A stretch of 64,000 nucleotides of DNA from Henricia sp. BOLD:AAB3569 (GCA_037783545.1 JBBELK010000096.1:992001-1056000), one strand, 5' to 3'. Shown: positions 37,401-43,274, numbered from the stretch's first letter. A program made the numbers and translations. Notes: generated by a model from the letters alone, not told the origin.

Positions 37401-40400
37401 CACTTGTTTTAATTTACCCACAAAAAGAACAGTTAAACACTTTTCTTCTACATTCACTTTTTTTGTTTACCTTGCTGGCTTGAAGTATTCACAGAGAAAG
37501 TCAAACCTCTCATCTGGTACAGGAACCCTACGTGCCTAGAACAAGACAACAATTTTGGTAAGAACGTGCTTCAAGGAATACAAAATTAACCGTCAAGGAG
37601 GTAGTTTCAGTGAACGATTTCCCCTGTATCGCATCGCAAAATGCAACGCGTTTTTGACAATCTGCGATGCCACTTTTCAAAGTGCATCATGTATGCTCTA
37701 ATTCAATAAAGTGTCAGTGGTGCCGCGCGAACGCACATGATACCAAGTCAAAGAACTTTATATTGCGAGCGCGGTAATAAGTTTTACTTTTTGTTATGTT
37801 TACTATTCGTTTAAACGTTTATTAAACGAACGTTAAATAGACGTTTAAACATTTAGAAAAATCAACGGTAACTCCCAGCACTAATAGGGACCCATTGTTT
37901 TGCAAAGTTGGGGGGAAAATAACTCAATAGTTGATGACTGTGCCTTCGCTTGCTGGAGCTGTCACCCCTCCCCTTCCACACACCAATCATGGTTCAATCA
38001 ACATCCACTTTAGGTATTTTTATTAACAAGGTCGAACATTTTGCAATAGTTTTTTAGGGAAGAGAAAGTGAAGTATACTTATTTTCATTGGGATCTGCTC
38101 ACATCATGTTGAAGACAGCAACGTCCAGCAGAAGGAACATGAAACAATGACAAGATGGAAGCAAATTATTAACAGATACATAGTTGGTTATTTCCATATT
38201 GCTGTTATTAATTTGCTCATTTGTACTATGAGGGCTTAATAATAATAATAATAATAATAGCAGGTTTTTATATAGTGCATTCCATATAGATCATGGCGCT
38301 GTTGCCATTATTACCGCTGCCGTCAGGAAATCACCAGAACCATTTCGCTTCAACTAGGCCGGCAGCCTGGCCAAGGCGCACAACTCTATCAGCAGTTAGA
38401 TTGTGGCATTTCCCATAACAGCTCCCCAGATATCGATTGGGTTGACGAGGCAATTCAGACGAAGTGTCTTACCCACAGACACAAACATGTTGACACAAGT
38501 GGGGCTCGAACCCATAACCCTCCGATTACGAGCACGGCTGTGTACCCACTAGACCACACGTGCTTGCATACAAATCCTAGATTGCAAACTATACAACTGT
38601 TCTCTCACTCCAAATTTGCAATGGTTATTTCATTTCCATGGTGATTAGACTATTATGACAGTGGCCACACTTAAATGTGTTTCAACAAAGGAGATTCAGG
38701 GCTTGGCACACTAAGCAGAATCAAGTGCGGTTTGAAGGTCATGCATACTTTATTTACAAAATAATCATTACATACACATGCTAGCTGGCTACATATCGCA
38801 CATCCTTAGCAACCAAATTCTGCAAAGTTCTATGAATTATACATCTAAGACCCCGTTCTCACTAGGAAATCGCTTCGTTCGACGATTAGTTAATCATCGT
38901 TAGTTAATGAAGCGTGCGTTCACATCTCACTTAACGAAGATCGAACAAAGTTCGAATGAAGAGTGGCTATACCGTACACATGAAGCGACTGCTAAATAAA
39001 GATCGAATGAAGCTGTGCGACGCCCTCTGTTGATTAATTTGTACACTTCCGGTGGGGTCGCGTCACCGCACGGGCAACTTAAATTGTAGACTGCTTCCCT
39101 GTCCATGTGCGCTACGCTGCTCTCGCTATACGACGAAGGGGAAGTAAATATAAGGACAGGGAACCAGTCTACTAATATTGTGACCTCATGACCCGACGTG
39201 ACCCCGTGCATTCCGGAAATACGTATTCAGGAGGTCACTCATAATGTGTCAAATTGCTCCGTCGAACGAAGGGAGCGTTCGCATTAGAAATTTGCTTCGT
39301 CGAATGAAGCTAATTTGCTTCGTTGAATGAAGCTAATTTGCTTCGTCGAATGAAGCGATGTCTTCGTCGAATAAAGCGACCTCTTCGTCGAATGAAGCTA
39401 ATTTGCTTCGTCGAATGAAGAGATTCTAATCATCATCGAATGAAGAGGCGTGCGTTGACTTAAGGAAATCTCTTCGTCGAATCATCGTCGAACGAGGGTC
39501 CATGTCAAGTCTGTACTATTCGGTGGCAGAGTGTGACGTCATTATTCGTACGCTGTCACTGCCATGGTTCAACACCAGCGCTATGTGTATGCGTGTGTAT
39601 GCGTGTGTACAGTGTATTAATTATGCGTGTGGCACGCGTGAATCAGTTGCTATGGTTGCGGCTAGTTGACCTCGAGGCGACGTCACAACTCCGCCAGCGA
39701 ATACCAACCCAACAACAATAAATAATCCAGTTAGTGATTATGCAATCTAGGACATTTAAACTACAGGCTTTGAGCAGTCCTGAAATACTCAAAGTACGCA
39801 AAGAACAGATCCTTCTGATCACACCTACCTATTGTACAGAAAGGGAAATTTTCTGCAGATGCTTGACTTTTTGTGAGGACATTAAAGAATGTTGATTTTC
39901 TAGAAAATTGAGAAATAAAGACATTTTTATTTAATTCCACTTAAAAGCAATTATAACTGAGGAATTTCACTCACTATTCAAAACTTTACATATCATTTAC
40001 CAGTGTTGTAGTCAGGTCACCAATATCGAGCCCGAGTCCGAATCTTGAGTCACTAGCCTCGAGTCTGAGTCTCGAGTCACTAGCCTCGAGTCCGAGTCCC
40101 GAGTCACTAGCCTCGAGTCTCGAGTCACTAGCCTCGAGTCTCGAGTCACTAGCCTCGAGTCCGAGTCTCGAGTCACTAGCCTCGAGTTCGAGTCTCTAGC
40201 CTCCAGTCCGAGTCTCGAGTCACTAGACTCCAGTCCGAGTCTCTAGCCTCGAGTCCGAGTCTTGAGTCACTAGCCTCGAGTCCGAGTCTCGAGTCACTAG
40301 CCTCGAGTCCGAGTCTCGAGTCACTAGCCTCGAGTCCGAGTCTCGAGTCACTAGCCTCGAGTCCAAGTCTCGAGTCACTAGCCTCGAGTCCGAGTCTTGA

Positions 40401-43274
40401 GTCACTAGCCTCGAGTCCGAGTCTCGGGTCACTAGCCTCGAGTCCGAGTCACGGGTCACTAGCCTCGAGTCCGAATCACTAGCCTTGAGTCCGAGTCTCG
40501 AGTCACTAGCCTCCAGTCTGAGTCACTAGCCTTGAGTCCGAGTCTCGAGTCACTAGCCTCCAGTCCGAGTCTCGAGTCACTAGCCTCCAGTCCGAGTCTC
40601 GAGTCACTAGCCTCGAGTCCGAGTCACTAGCCTCGAGTCCGAGTCACTAGCCTCGAGTCCGAGTCACTAGCCTCGAGTCCGAGTCACTAGCCACTAGCCT
40701 CGAGTCCGAGTCCCGAGTCACTAGCCTCGAGTCCGAGTCACTAGCCTCGAGTCCGAGTCTCGAGTCACTAGCCTCGAGTCCGAGTCACGAGTCACTTGTT
40801 TGCCAAAGTAATGAAACTGAAACTGCTCTATTTCGTTGACACAATATGTGAAATGATGATATCATGCGCTCCTTGCCGGCCTGGTGAAGCAGTGTACATA
40901 TTCACGCATCAGACTGTTTTTTCCCTAAGAATCCTGCATTAAGCGGGCAAATATATATCTTTTCTTTTTTTAAAATATGTGACTCGTGAGTCACAAGTCA
41001 CCATGTTCGAGTCCGAGTCATCATGGTTGAGTCCGAGTCATTTTCCAAATTGTGACTCGAGTCGGACTCGAGTCCGAGTCCTGGACTCGAATACTACAAC
41101 ACTGTCATTTAGCAACATGCAACAGTAAAAATCACCAAGTGCAGGTTTGATAGAAACAAACGACATTTAGGAGCAGGAAATATTAAATAATTTCTTAGAA
41201 AACACTTGCAATGTCTGAGACAGTCTCATATGTTTTGCACACATGATCAACTAGTCAATTCTTTCTGTTGTAGGTTAGTAATCTACTTTTCTAATATACA
41301 AAACCCATGAAATATGTCAATTCCTACCATGTTATTCTTCGTGTCTTACGATGTGTTTAACAGTTGTTCAGGATGTAAGTAACTGTACATATTTCATCCA
41401 AAAGAACTGCCAATATCATGTTAAAGGACTGTTAAAGGGCCATGACATGCTAAGCAACTTTATGCCTAGTCTTTGCTGCCCATGATGGATTTCTTGTTTA
41501 AGCCTTTTTTTTCACTGACACGATTTTGGATACGATTCGATACGAATCGCATTACATCAGTTATGAAAAAAGCCTGGAAATCCCCAATTACCTTGATGGA
41601 CACGACCGAAAAGAACACGTTGCAATTCCGTTACGACAGGTCCCGACCACATACGACCTCGATGTGATTTTGATACGAATCTGATATGACACTTTGCGAA
41701 TGTTTGCGATCAAATTGCGACGTTTTACGATGCATCCAGATTGCTTTGACTTTTTGCGATCTTTTTTTAGGATCGATTTTTTGTGACCTGGAAAATATGA
41801 GGCGGTGCAGTAATAGAGGGCGCTGTTTTAGCTGCCGCAGGAAAAAAAAAGATTGATGCATATGCTTGAAATCGACATAAGACAGAAACCGACCAGAAAC
41901 AGAACATCTTTAGCTGTTTCGGTAGGGCCGAAACAGCTATTGTTTTCGTTCTGATTTTTTTTCTTTTTTTATTTCCTCTTGGTACCCCTTCTTTCTACCC
42001 GGCAGTTTACACACTTCTGCTCGTCCGATTCCAGTCAAACTTGGCAGGTAGTTAGTACATCCCCTGAGGATGTGCCACCGTTGCGTAATTTCACAGTCAC
42101 GTGACCAGGTGTCGGATTACAGGCAGTCAAAAATCGGTGATTGTCATGTTTAAAAATCTGTAAAAAATCAACCGTTTGAGATACAGGAAAAGTTTCTTCA
42201 GGGTTGACCTTATTTCACAGAGTACTACATTTAGTTTCCATACGATGACCTTGGACCTCGCTTCCTTTTGGTCGAAAACGAGGCTGGCTCGCCATTTAAA
42301 ACTGGTAGTAGGTATTGAAATGGAGTCTTTTTTGTTAGTCTCAGGACCCCTTGGGCATTTAGAAAATATCAAAAGTTAAGCCGTCACACAAAACAGCGCC
42401 CTCTAGCGACGAGTTGAAAAATGGCCAAAACGTATTTTGAACAGATGTCTGTGGCGAAGTTTTTGCAAATCGGCCCAAAATTGGTACAGGTGTTCACCGA
42501 GGGTCAGTGAACACGCCCAAACCTTCAAAAGTTTGATGACGTCACCAGGTGTCAAATTACACTCAGTAGAACATGCGTTCTTCTAACGGTTATATCTAGA
42601 GAACGAAAAGGCCGATGGAGGTCAAATTTTGTGTTTTAGGTTTGTTGTGACTTGGTCTAATGCATATTAGCAGCAAAATGTGGTGGCGTAACGATGACGT
42701 CATCAAATAAGCCCGTTTGTGCAGCATACATTAGCCAAGGTCGTTCACTTCCTCTAATGGGCGTATGACCTTGAAACCTAGCAGGTACGTAGACCTGGAC
42801 ATTAACATGTAACATACCAAGTTACATTAGTATGACATGCATATTTTGTTGATTTATTATTAATTTTTAAATCTTGTCACTGTGCATGTACATGTACGGT
42901 ATGCATTTACGTTGTACAAAGTGTACATGTAGTATTATACAGCATGCAGTTTTCCATGCATACAAACATACAAAAAAAGAAAAGCGGGAAGCCATATGCT
43001 CTGTTGTCAACAGACATACCTCTAGTTCATTAAGTTTTTTTAAAGCTGAAAACCAGATAATTAAAAATGTCCGAAACAGCATGTTTGTTTCTAACAAACA
43101 CCACATTTCTAGTTTTTTTGGCCTTATCCAAGTCTGACATTGTCCAAGTCTGATTTCACTGTACCAAACATACCCCACATTGGGAAGTCCCACAATGCCG
43201 CATTTCAAAGATGTCCCCACTCGACCAATTAGAGGCAAGGGCTTGGCTTCAGCTGACTTTTTCTTAGGAGGCAT
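13387..43274 (-). CDS. OLA1: OLA1, Obg-like ATPase 1 (complete, 12 coding exons)
   Basis: Cytosolic P-loop NTPase of the TRAFAC class, YchF/OLA1 family, which prefers ATP and is linked to translation and stress control in other animals. Model, minus strand: 43274-43174, 39899-39829, 38094-38079, 37527-37471, 36114-35987, 32253-32078, 31191-31114, 28215-28118, 21224-21084, 17678-17582, 15253-15131, 13494-13387. These sum to 1194 nt, 397 codons plus stop, close to the about 396 residues I recall for human OLA1. All junctions are GT/AG and keep phase. Seen: basic N-terminus [12 protein letters not shown]-loop GLPNVGKST (29-37); DPNE at 58-61; VPVPDERFD (64-72); switch [11 protein letters not shown] (92-100); NLSE at 229-232, the altered G4 linked to ATP preference; C-terminal TGS domain from about 304 with [18 protein letters not shown]. 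It ends in a Lys-rich tail. No lesion is seen. Introns hold nearly all the repeats of 13-43 kb. Confidence 0.97.
13612..13812 (+). repeat. MITE family F, 3' fragment
   Basis: Matches the right half of family F: gaaattaatttacgtctcg, cacttcagacaaaaccattt, gataccaagcatgtgttcta. In OLA1 intron 11. Confidence 0.7.
13976..14918. mobile_element. hAT-type non-autonomous element, copy 1
   Basis: 943 bases from cagtgttgtag to ctacaacactg, flanked by an exact 8-base repeat ttgaatag (13968-13975 and 14919-14926). Terminal CAGTG plus an 8-bp target duplication is the hAT signature. Subterminal zones are built of gagtc/cgagtccgagt repeats. The interior (ctccttgccggcctgg, aatcccgcattaagc) is shared with 40001-41104. 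No transposase frame. A right-end remnant lies near 53100-53148. Confidence 0.88.
14431..14738. mobile_element. Second hAT-like element nested in copy 1
   Basis: Ends cagtgttctccac and gtggagaacact are inverted. The larger copy at 40001 continues straight from atatatctt to the poly-T stretch here, so this part is an insert. A fragment of the same family starts at 30829. Confidence 0.6.
14919..15130. other. OLA1 intron 11, no other feature
   Basis: Apart from the target-site repeat at its left edge, nothing recognisable. Confidence 0.5.
15131..15253 (-). CDS. OLA1: OLA1 coding exon 11
   Basis: 41 codons, residues 322-362: [20 protein letters not shown], then [21 protein letters not shown]. 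Acceptor ctgtctgcag, donor CAAG|GTAAAG, phase 0 both sides. TGS-domain core. Confidence 0.97.
15282..15945. repeat. Cluster of foldback elements sharing gtccgcattggac ends
   Basis: Three parts are seen. 15282-15363 is a hairpin with ctgtccgcattggactt ends. 15366-15606 is a foldback (aatttcataaagctgtttag and complement, arms about 65 bases). 15610-15945 has three further aagtccaatgcggaca strings. Probably overlapping insertions of one MITE group. In OLA1 intron 10. Confidence 0.7.
16042..16411. mobile_element. hAT-like MITE with TCGAATA repeats
   Basis: Ends taaggctgtgc and gcacaggctta are near-perfect inverted repeats, flanked by an exact 8-base duplication atgccata (16034-16041, 16412-16419). 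Near the left end the motif tcgaataatcgaata repeats several times. The 8-bp duplication points to hAT. No coding frame. Confidence 0.8.
16555..16734. repeat. pogo/Tigger-like MITE nested in the Tc1 element
   Basis: 180 bases, cagtaaactctccttataac to gagagtttactg, with TA on both sides (16553-16554, 16735-16736). This is the best-preserved copy of the family at 9988 and 10536. Confidence 0.85.
16845..17195 (+). pseudogene. Tc1-like transposase C-terminal fragment, degraded
   Basis: The plus-strand translation shows [17 protein letters not shown], the conserved block carrying the catalytic Glu of the DD34E Tc1 triad. It is followed by [20 protein letters not shown] and [11 protein letters not shown], and preceded by [10 protein letters not shown]. 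Stops interrupt the frame (for example just before PANSPDL and after HSM), and the two N-terminal Asp motifs are gone. Non-functional relic of the element that encloses it. Confidence 0.85.
17284..17581. repeat. Unassigned repeat with recurring gttgcaaggtc motif
   Basis: The string gttgcaaggtc(a/g)atgtacgct occurs at about 17376 and 17531, and related cagttgc strings recur between. Composition is unlike neighbouring intron. Possibly a GGCCCGGTCACAC-type element as at 31345-31735 and 56452-57365, but no clear ends are seen. Confidence 0.4.
17582..17678 (-). CDS. OLA1: OLA1 coding exon 10
   Basis: 97 nt, residues 289(part)-321: [20 protein letters not shown] then [12 protein letters not shown]. 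Acceptor cgttttccag, donor ACAG|GTAAAC. Start of the TGS domain. Confidence 0.97.
17690..18224. other. OLA1 intron 9, degraded repeat
   Basis: Near-complementary strings (cttaatcgcgtgtaacttt at about 17740; cgcatgtaacttactcccaa with acacgcgga near 18080-18110) suggest an old MITE. No exon. Confidence 0.4.
18225..18593 (-). repeat. MITE family D, copy 2 (inverted orientation)
   Basis: ttaaaggagcatgaccagag at the left and ctggtcacactcctttaa at the right. About 369 bases, highly similar to 7850-8216 read on the other strand. Confidence 0.85.
18594..18689. other. Short spacer, no feature
   Basis: Contains repeats of cgattaatcgcgatta type, otherwise nothing. Confidence 0.4.
18690..19050 (+). repeat. 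MITE family E, best-preserved copy
   Basis: Inverted ends ttaatggccctatgtatca and its near-complement, sharing gtcattgcaaatgat with the hairpin at 5907-6083. The interior has gtgaatggtaaaaaagtcc and ttcatgtggtgttttttacc. Confidence 0.75.
19237..19905 (+). repeat. Dispersed repeat family H, copy 1
   Basis: About 670 bases alignable by eye with 57943-58592: tctactattacctttttt, gttttgtcacggaacga, ttctgctcttttttttcat, aggattgcgtcacggggtca. Internal indels occur. No coding frame conserved between the copies. Confidence 0.8.
20054..20173. repeat. Hairpin MITE, 120 bp
   Basis: atttcacaaagcgtcacgatccttcgta-type left arm pairs with tacgaaggatcgtagcactttgtgaaat-type right arm, about 28 bases each. 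In OLA1 intron 9. Confidence 0.8.
20509..20880. mobile_element. PIF/Harbinger-like MITE, copy 1
   Basis: Starts gggtgtgtttgtttc and ends gaaacacgccc, flanked by the exact trinucleotide taa on both sides (20506-20508, 20881-20883). A 3-bp target site and GGG(T/C)GTGTTT ends fit PIF/Harbinger MITEs. Copy 2 is at 35347-35748 in inverted orientation. Confidence 0.75.
21084..21224 (-). CDS. OLA1: OLA1 coding exon 9
   Basis: 141 nt, residues 242(part)-289(part): [20 protein letters not shown] then [25 protein letters not shown] corresponds to the G5 region. Acceptor cttaacctatag, donor CCAG|GTGAGC, phase 2 on both sides. Confidence 0.96.
21266..21640 (+). repeat. Minisatellite rich in ggccacaaaggccga, with leading hairpin
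   Basis: A hairpin (gggtcgccggtcttaaa / tttaagactggcgacc, 21266-21306) is followed by about 330 bases of imperfect 12-18-base units around aaggccacaaaggccgag. Frames through it are repeat translations. Confidence 0.75.
21847..23460 (-). repeat. Dispersed repeat block, inverted copy of 29030-30700
   Basis: Segments match 29030-30700 on the opposite strand: cgttctctgtgcagcggcac (about 22157), accaagtcggcctccataga (about 22655), and the stretch with cttcaagaccccag (about 23347). Order is shuffled and partial, consistent with one long old element broken by insertions. No frame conserved. In OLA1 intron 8. Confidence 0.6.
23530..27545 (+). pseudogene. Endonuclease/reverse-transcriptase LINE, split by a second LINE
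   Basis: Degraded non-LTR retrotransposon in OLA1 intron 8. Parts 23530-24602 and 26797-27545 belong together. Left part: endonuclease remnants ([30 protein letters not shown]) then RT motif A ([10 protein letters not shown]) and motif B ([13 protein letters not shown]). Right part resumes with IVMDYIIR, motif C as [10 protein letters not shown] (YADD changed to YADA), [23 protein letters not shown] and [10 protein letters not shown]. Frameshifts and stops separate these blocks. The layout resembles RTE-like endonuclease elements often labelled craniofacial development protein 2-like; the clade is uncertain. Dead element. Confidence 0.85.
24603..26796 (+). pseudogene. L2/CR1-like LINE, 5'-truncated, inserted in the older LINE
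   Basis: About 2.2 kb with an (ATT)n tail (about 26769-26797). It begins at the end of the endonuclease domain ([12 protein letters not shown]), then [48 protein letters not shown], motif [23 protein letters not shown], motif C as [10 protein letters not shown]-terminal [12 protein letters not shown] / WNKLPTELQ / [10 protein letters not shown] block typical of L2/CR1-group elements follows. It is broken by a frameshift near 25300, by a deletion between GVPQ and IIKKYN near 25865 that removes the motif B-C linker, and by further shifts after 26145. Non-functional. Confidence 0.88.
27546..28117. repeat. SINE/LINE-tail-like fragment and unassigned intron
   Basis: 27560-27795 contains ggatgggatgccagtccatt, ggtacccatttatgcac and cttgtccaaggacacaac, a block I recall from dispersed animal SINE/LINE tails. 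27796-28117 shows nothing beyond A/T-rich intron leading to the OLA1 exon 8 donor. Confidence 0.5.
28118..28215 (-). CDS. OLA1: OLA1 coding exon 8
   Basis: 98 nt, residues 210-242(part): [20 protein letters not shown] then [12 protein letters not shown]. Contains the NLSE nucleotide-specificity motif. Acceptor gtgcacacag, donor AAGTG|GTAAGT. Confidence 0.97.
28216..28462. other. OLA1 intron 7, low-complexity patch
   Basis: 28360-28445 is an imperfect repeat of gggcaccaaggccaat type. No other feature. Confidence 0.45.
28463..28982 (+). repeat. MITE family F, copy with tandem gcgaaatggca units
   Basis: Starts near ttaaagatagtatacatgat and ends near taccaatgatgtacta...gcctttaa, giving inverted ends. 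At 28690-28780 a 16-base motif (gggcgaaatggcattc) is tandemly repeated. Same order as the copies at 4867 and 52298. Confidence 0.8.
29030..29944 (+). repeat. Dispersed repeat block (counterpart of 21847-23460)
   Basis: Matches the 22.3-23.4 kb block in reverse complement: ggtcctggggtcttgaag, atgcacaaactctatggaga, gaccgtgttttgc region. No gene. Confidence 0.6.
29945..30307 (+). repeat. MITE family D, copy 3
   Basis: ttaaaggagtgtgaccagat to ctggtcatgctcctttaa, 363 bases. It is inserted inside the 29030-30700 repeat, between sequences that are contiguous in the counterpart near 22250-22290. Confidence 0.85.
30308..31113 (+). repeat. Continuation of dispersed repeat and LINE/hAT scraps
   Basis: 30320-30700 matches 22000-22260 inverted. 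30755-30806 repeats the start of the LINE at 23530 (catggagtgactaggagca). 30829-30866 is a hAT-like end (cagtgttctccactggtcc). A small hairpin (acctggaggctgataatgg / ccattatcagcctccaggt) lies at about 30940-30985. Confidence 0.6.
31114..31191 (-). CDS. OLA1: OLA1 coding exon 7
   Basis: 26 codons, residues 184-209: [20 protein letters not shown] then EWNAAE. Acceptor ttttgtcag, donor GAG|GTAAGG, phase 0 both sides. Confidence 0.96.
31345..31735 (-). repeat. Unassigned repeat with GGGCCCGGTCACAAC end
   Basis: Read on the minus strand from 31735 it starts gggcccggtcacaactggcc, similar to ggcccggtcacacatagacg at 56453. The body repeats tgcagcca(c)cgc-like motifs on both strands. Frames across it are not protein-like. 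Confidence 0.5.
31736..32077. other. OLA1 intron 6, no feature
   Basis: A minus-strand frame reaches into it (31604-32026), but its content mixes repeat translation with intron and has no recognisable domain. Confidence 0.45.
32078..32253 (-). CDS. OLA1: OLA1 coding exon 6
   Basis: 176 nt, residues 125(part)-183: [20 protein letters not shown] then [20 protein letters not shown] and the [13 protein letters not shown] helix. Acceptor gctgatttcag, donor CAT|GTAAGT. This is the OLA1-specific helical insertion. Confidence 0.97.
32254..33710. other. OLA1 intron 5, part 1, no gene seen
   Basis: No exon, SINE or clear MITE. A small tacatgtacatggtacagc-type repeat occurs near 32810, and C/T-rich tracts near 33360. 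Confidence 0.4.
33711..33935 (+). repeat. Two tandem copies of a 105-120 bp repeat
   Basis: cagtctagaaaatgtgaggc starts both units (33715, 33831), and each runs through gttttagctgcc and ggaccagaga to cgcacatc/agcacatc. A third copy lies at 41785-41912, directly left of a Helitron-like element. Confidence 0.8.
33936..35346. repeat. OLA1 intron 5, part 2: diverged MITE pieces
   Basis: About 34970-35190 is a diverged family D relative (aaaggttggtgtaattactg ... gagaaaaatgggttggtc). The ctagtccgagactagtag strings at about 34332-34350 and gactagtcctgtggg at about 34729 may be ends of an older element. Otherwise no feature. Confidence 0.45.
35347..35748. mobile_element. PIF/Harbinger-like MITE, copy 2
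   Basis: gggcgtgttcgtttc to aaacaaacacgccc, flanked by tat on both sides (35344-35346, 35749-35751). The interior is the reverse complement of 20509-20880 (gtgaacttgttcacttcgcg, atttacgatgaatgtc). Confidence 0.75.
35749..35986. other. OLA1 intron 5, short inverted pair
   Basis: tgacgtcattttgggagt (about 35766) and actcccaaaatggcatatt (about 35951) form an inverted pair around cgcgcaacgcgc-rich sequence, so a small foldback is likely. Confidence 0.5.
35987..36114 (-). CDS. OLA1: OLA1 coding exon 5
   Basis: 128 nt, residues 82(part)-125(part): [20 protein letters not shown] then [20 protein letters not shown]. Carries switch II DIAG. Acceptor ttttttttgcag, donor TCCA|GTAAGT. Confidence 0.98.
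36171..36376 (+). repeat. SINE-like element with hairpin head and tRNA-like end
   Basis: atagaccgtatcgaatagcc (36171) pairs with ggcttttcgatacggtctat (36299). It is followed by ggtagggcatctgcacg and a B-box-like ggtttaaatcc near 36351. Possibly a minus-oriented tRNA SINE joined to its inverted fragment. Confidence 0.55.
36377..36759. other. OLA1 intron 4, no feature
   Basis: Nothing recognised; plain A/T-rich intron. Confidence 0.4.
36760..37355. repeat. Family D-related MITE split by a tRNA-SINE
   Basis: Left part 36760-36932 (aaaggttggtataataactg) and right part about 37236-37355 (aaaatatatggatccagagc ... ctcctttaat) match 34970-35190 in order. The part between is a SINE, minus strand. 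This gives a relative age: MITE first, SINE later. Confidence 0.7.
36933..37235 (-). repeat. tRNA-derived SINE, copy 1 of a three-copy family
   Basis: Read on the minus strand: gccgaatggtttgggtcatt, B box ggttcgaacct near 37173, gcccttgagcaaggca, then a body to ctcacgcttgcgagtgacag and an A/T-rich tail (tattattat). Copies: about 56225-57530 (split) and 62338-62700. Confidence 0.8.
37471..37527 (-). CDS. OLA1: OLA1 coding exon 4
   Basis: 57 nt, residues 63(part)-82(part): [19 protein letters not shown]. The acceptor must be the AG at 37529-37528; a nearer AG at 37537-37536 would add 8 nt and break the frame. Donor CAAG|GTAAAC. Confidence 0.93.
37528..38078. other. OLA1 intron 3, no feature
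   Basis: 551-base intron. It holds a small inverted patch of cgtttaaacg type near 37808-37850 and no repeat that I can name. Confidence 0.5.
38079..38094 (-). CDS. OLA1: OLA1 coding exon 3, a 16-nt microexon
   Basis: Sequence on the gene strand is ATCCCAATGAAAATAA with acceptor gatgtgagcag and donor GTATAC. Exon 2 ends with one base of the next codon (G) and exon 4 starts with the last base of a codon. Only an exon of length 1 mod 3 keeps the frame, and this one supplies D-P-N-E-N-K, matching the invariant DPNESR region before VPVPDERFD. Without it the joined exons would shift frame. Confidence 0.87.
38095..38235. other. OLA1 intron 2, part 1
   Basis: Short unremarkable intron next to a SINE. 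Confidence 0.4.
38236..38576 (-). repeat. tRNA-derived SINE, second family, with (TTA)n tail
   Basis: Minus strand: A-box-like gtggtctagtgggt near 38560, B box gggttcgagcccc near 38510, body through gacacttcgtctgaattgcc to gcactatataaaaacctgc, then a (TAA/TTA)n tail at 38237-38260. The order head-body-tail is intact, so this is a fairly complete SINE in OLA1 intron 2. Confidence 0.8.
38577..38854. other. OLA1 intron 2, no feature
   Basis: Nothing recognised. Confidence 0.4.
38855..39505. repeat. Element with tandem cttcgtcgaatgaag units
   Basis: Starts near gaccccgttctcactagg and ends near cgtcgaacgagggtcc. At 39255-39490 an approximately 24-base unit (gcttcgtcgaatgaagctaa) is repeated about eight to ten times with variants. 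39085-39180 shares sequence with the 27-211 foldback (accagtct, agcgtagcgcaca). Confidence 0.65.
39506..39828. other. OLA1 intron 2, right end
   Basis: A pair tgtgacgtcatt / cgacgtcacaac (about 39530, 39681) could bound a small element; otherwise none. Confidence 0.4.
39829..39899 (-). CDS. OLA1: OLA1 coding exon 2
   Basis: 71 nt, residues 34(part)-58(part): [20 protein letters not shown] then CTI. It completes the P-loop GKST. Acceptor aattttctag, donor ATAG|GTAGGT. Starts in phase 2 and ends in phase 1. Confidence 0.97.
40001..41104. mobile_element. hAT-type non-autonomous element, copy 2, with expanded array
   Basis: 1104 bases, cagtgttgtag to ctacaacactg, flanked by tcatttac and tcatttag (7 of 8 identical). 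About 40045-40790 is an array of gagtcactagcctcgagtcc units (20 bp, often extended by gagtctc to 27 bp), about 30 units. The interior after 40790 matches copy 1. Confidence 0.88.
41105..41784. repeat. OLA1 intron 1, family G fragment and spacer
   Basis: 41432-41510 matches the left end of family G (ttaaagggccatgacatgct). 41530-41780 has several ttgcgatc/cgaatctgat strings but no named element. Confidence 0.5.
41785..41911 (+). repeat. Third copy of the 33711-33935 repeat
   Basis: ctggaaaatatgaggcggtg, gttttagctgccgcagg, gcttgaaatcgacat, accagaaacagaacatct in the same order as at 33711. Confidence 0.75.
41912..43025 (+). mobile_element. Helitron-like non-autonomous element, copy 1
   Basis: Opens with a hairpin (agctgtttcgg / ccgaaacagct). 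It ends with a stem-loop tctgttgtcaacaga, seven bases, then CTAG followed by T at 43022-43025, the layout expected of a Helitron 3' end. Two internal blocks with gacgtca(c/t)caggtgtc repeat. No Rep/helicase frame. The hairpin-type 5' end is less typical, so a Helentron-like relative is possible. Confidence 0.6.
43174..43274 (-). CDS. OLA1: OLA1 coding exon 1 (start codon)
   Basis: 101 nt, residues 1-34(part): [20 protein letters not shown] then [16 protein letters not shown] at 43274-43272 is chosen because it gives the family N-terminus MPPKK. Donor GTGGG|GTATGT, phase 2. Confidence 0.97.

Noticed and set aside
37528..37537. Nearer AG as acceptor of OLA1 exon 4
   Set aside because: It adds 8 nt, which shifts the frame relative to exons 2-3 and loses the VPVPDERFD continuity.
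40045..40790. CRISPR-like or coding array (78-codon repeat frame)
   Set aside because: Units are contiguous without unique spacers and lie inside a hAT element with target duplications in an animal genome.
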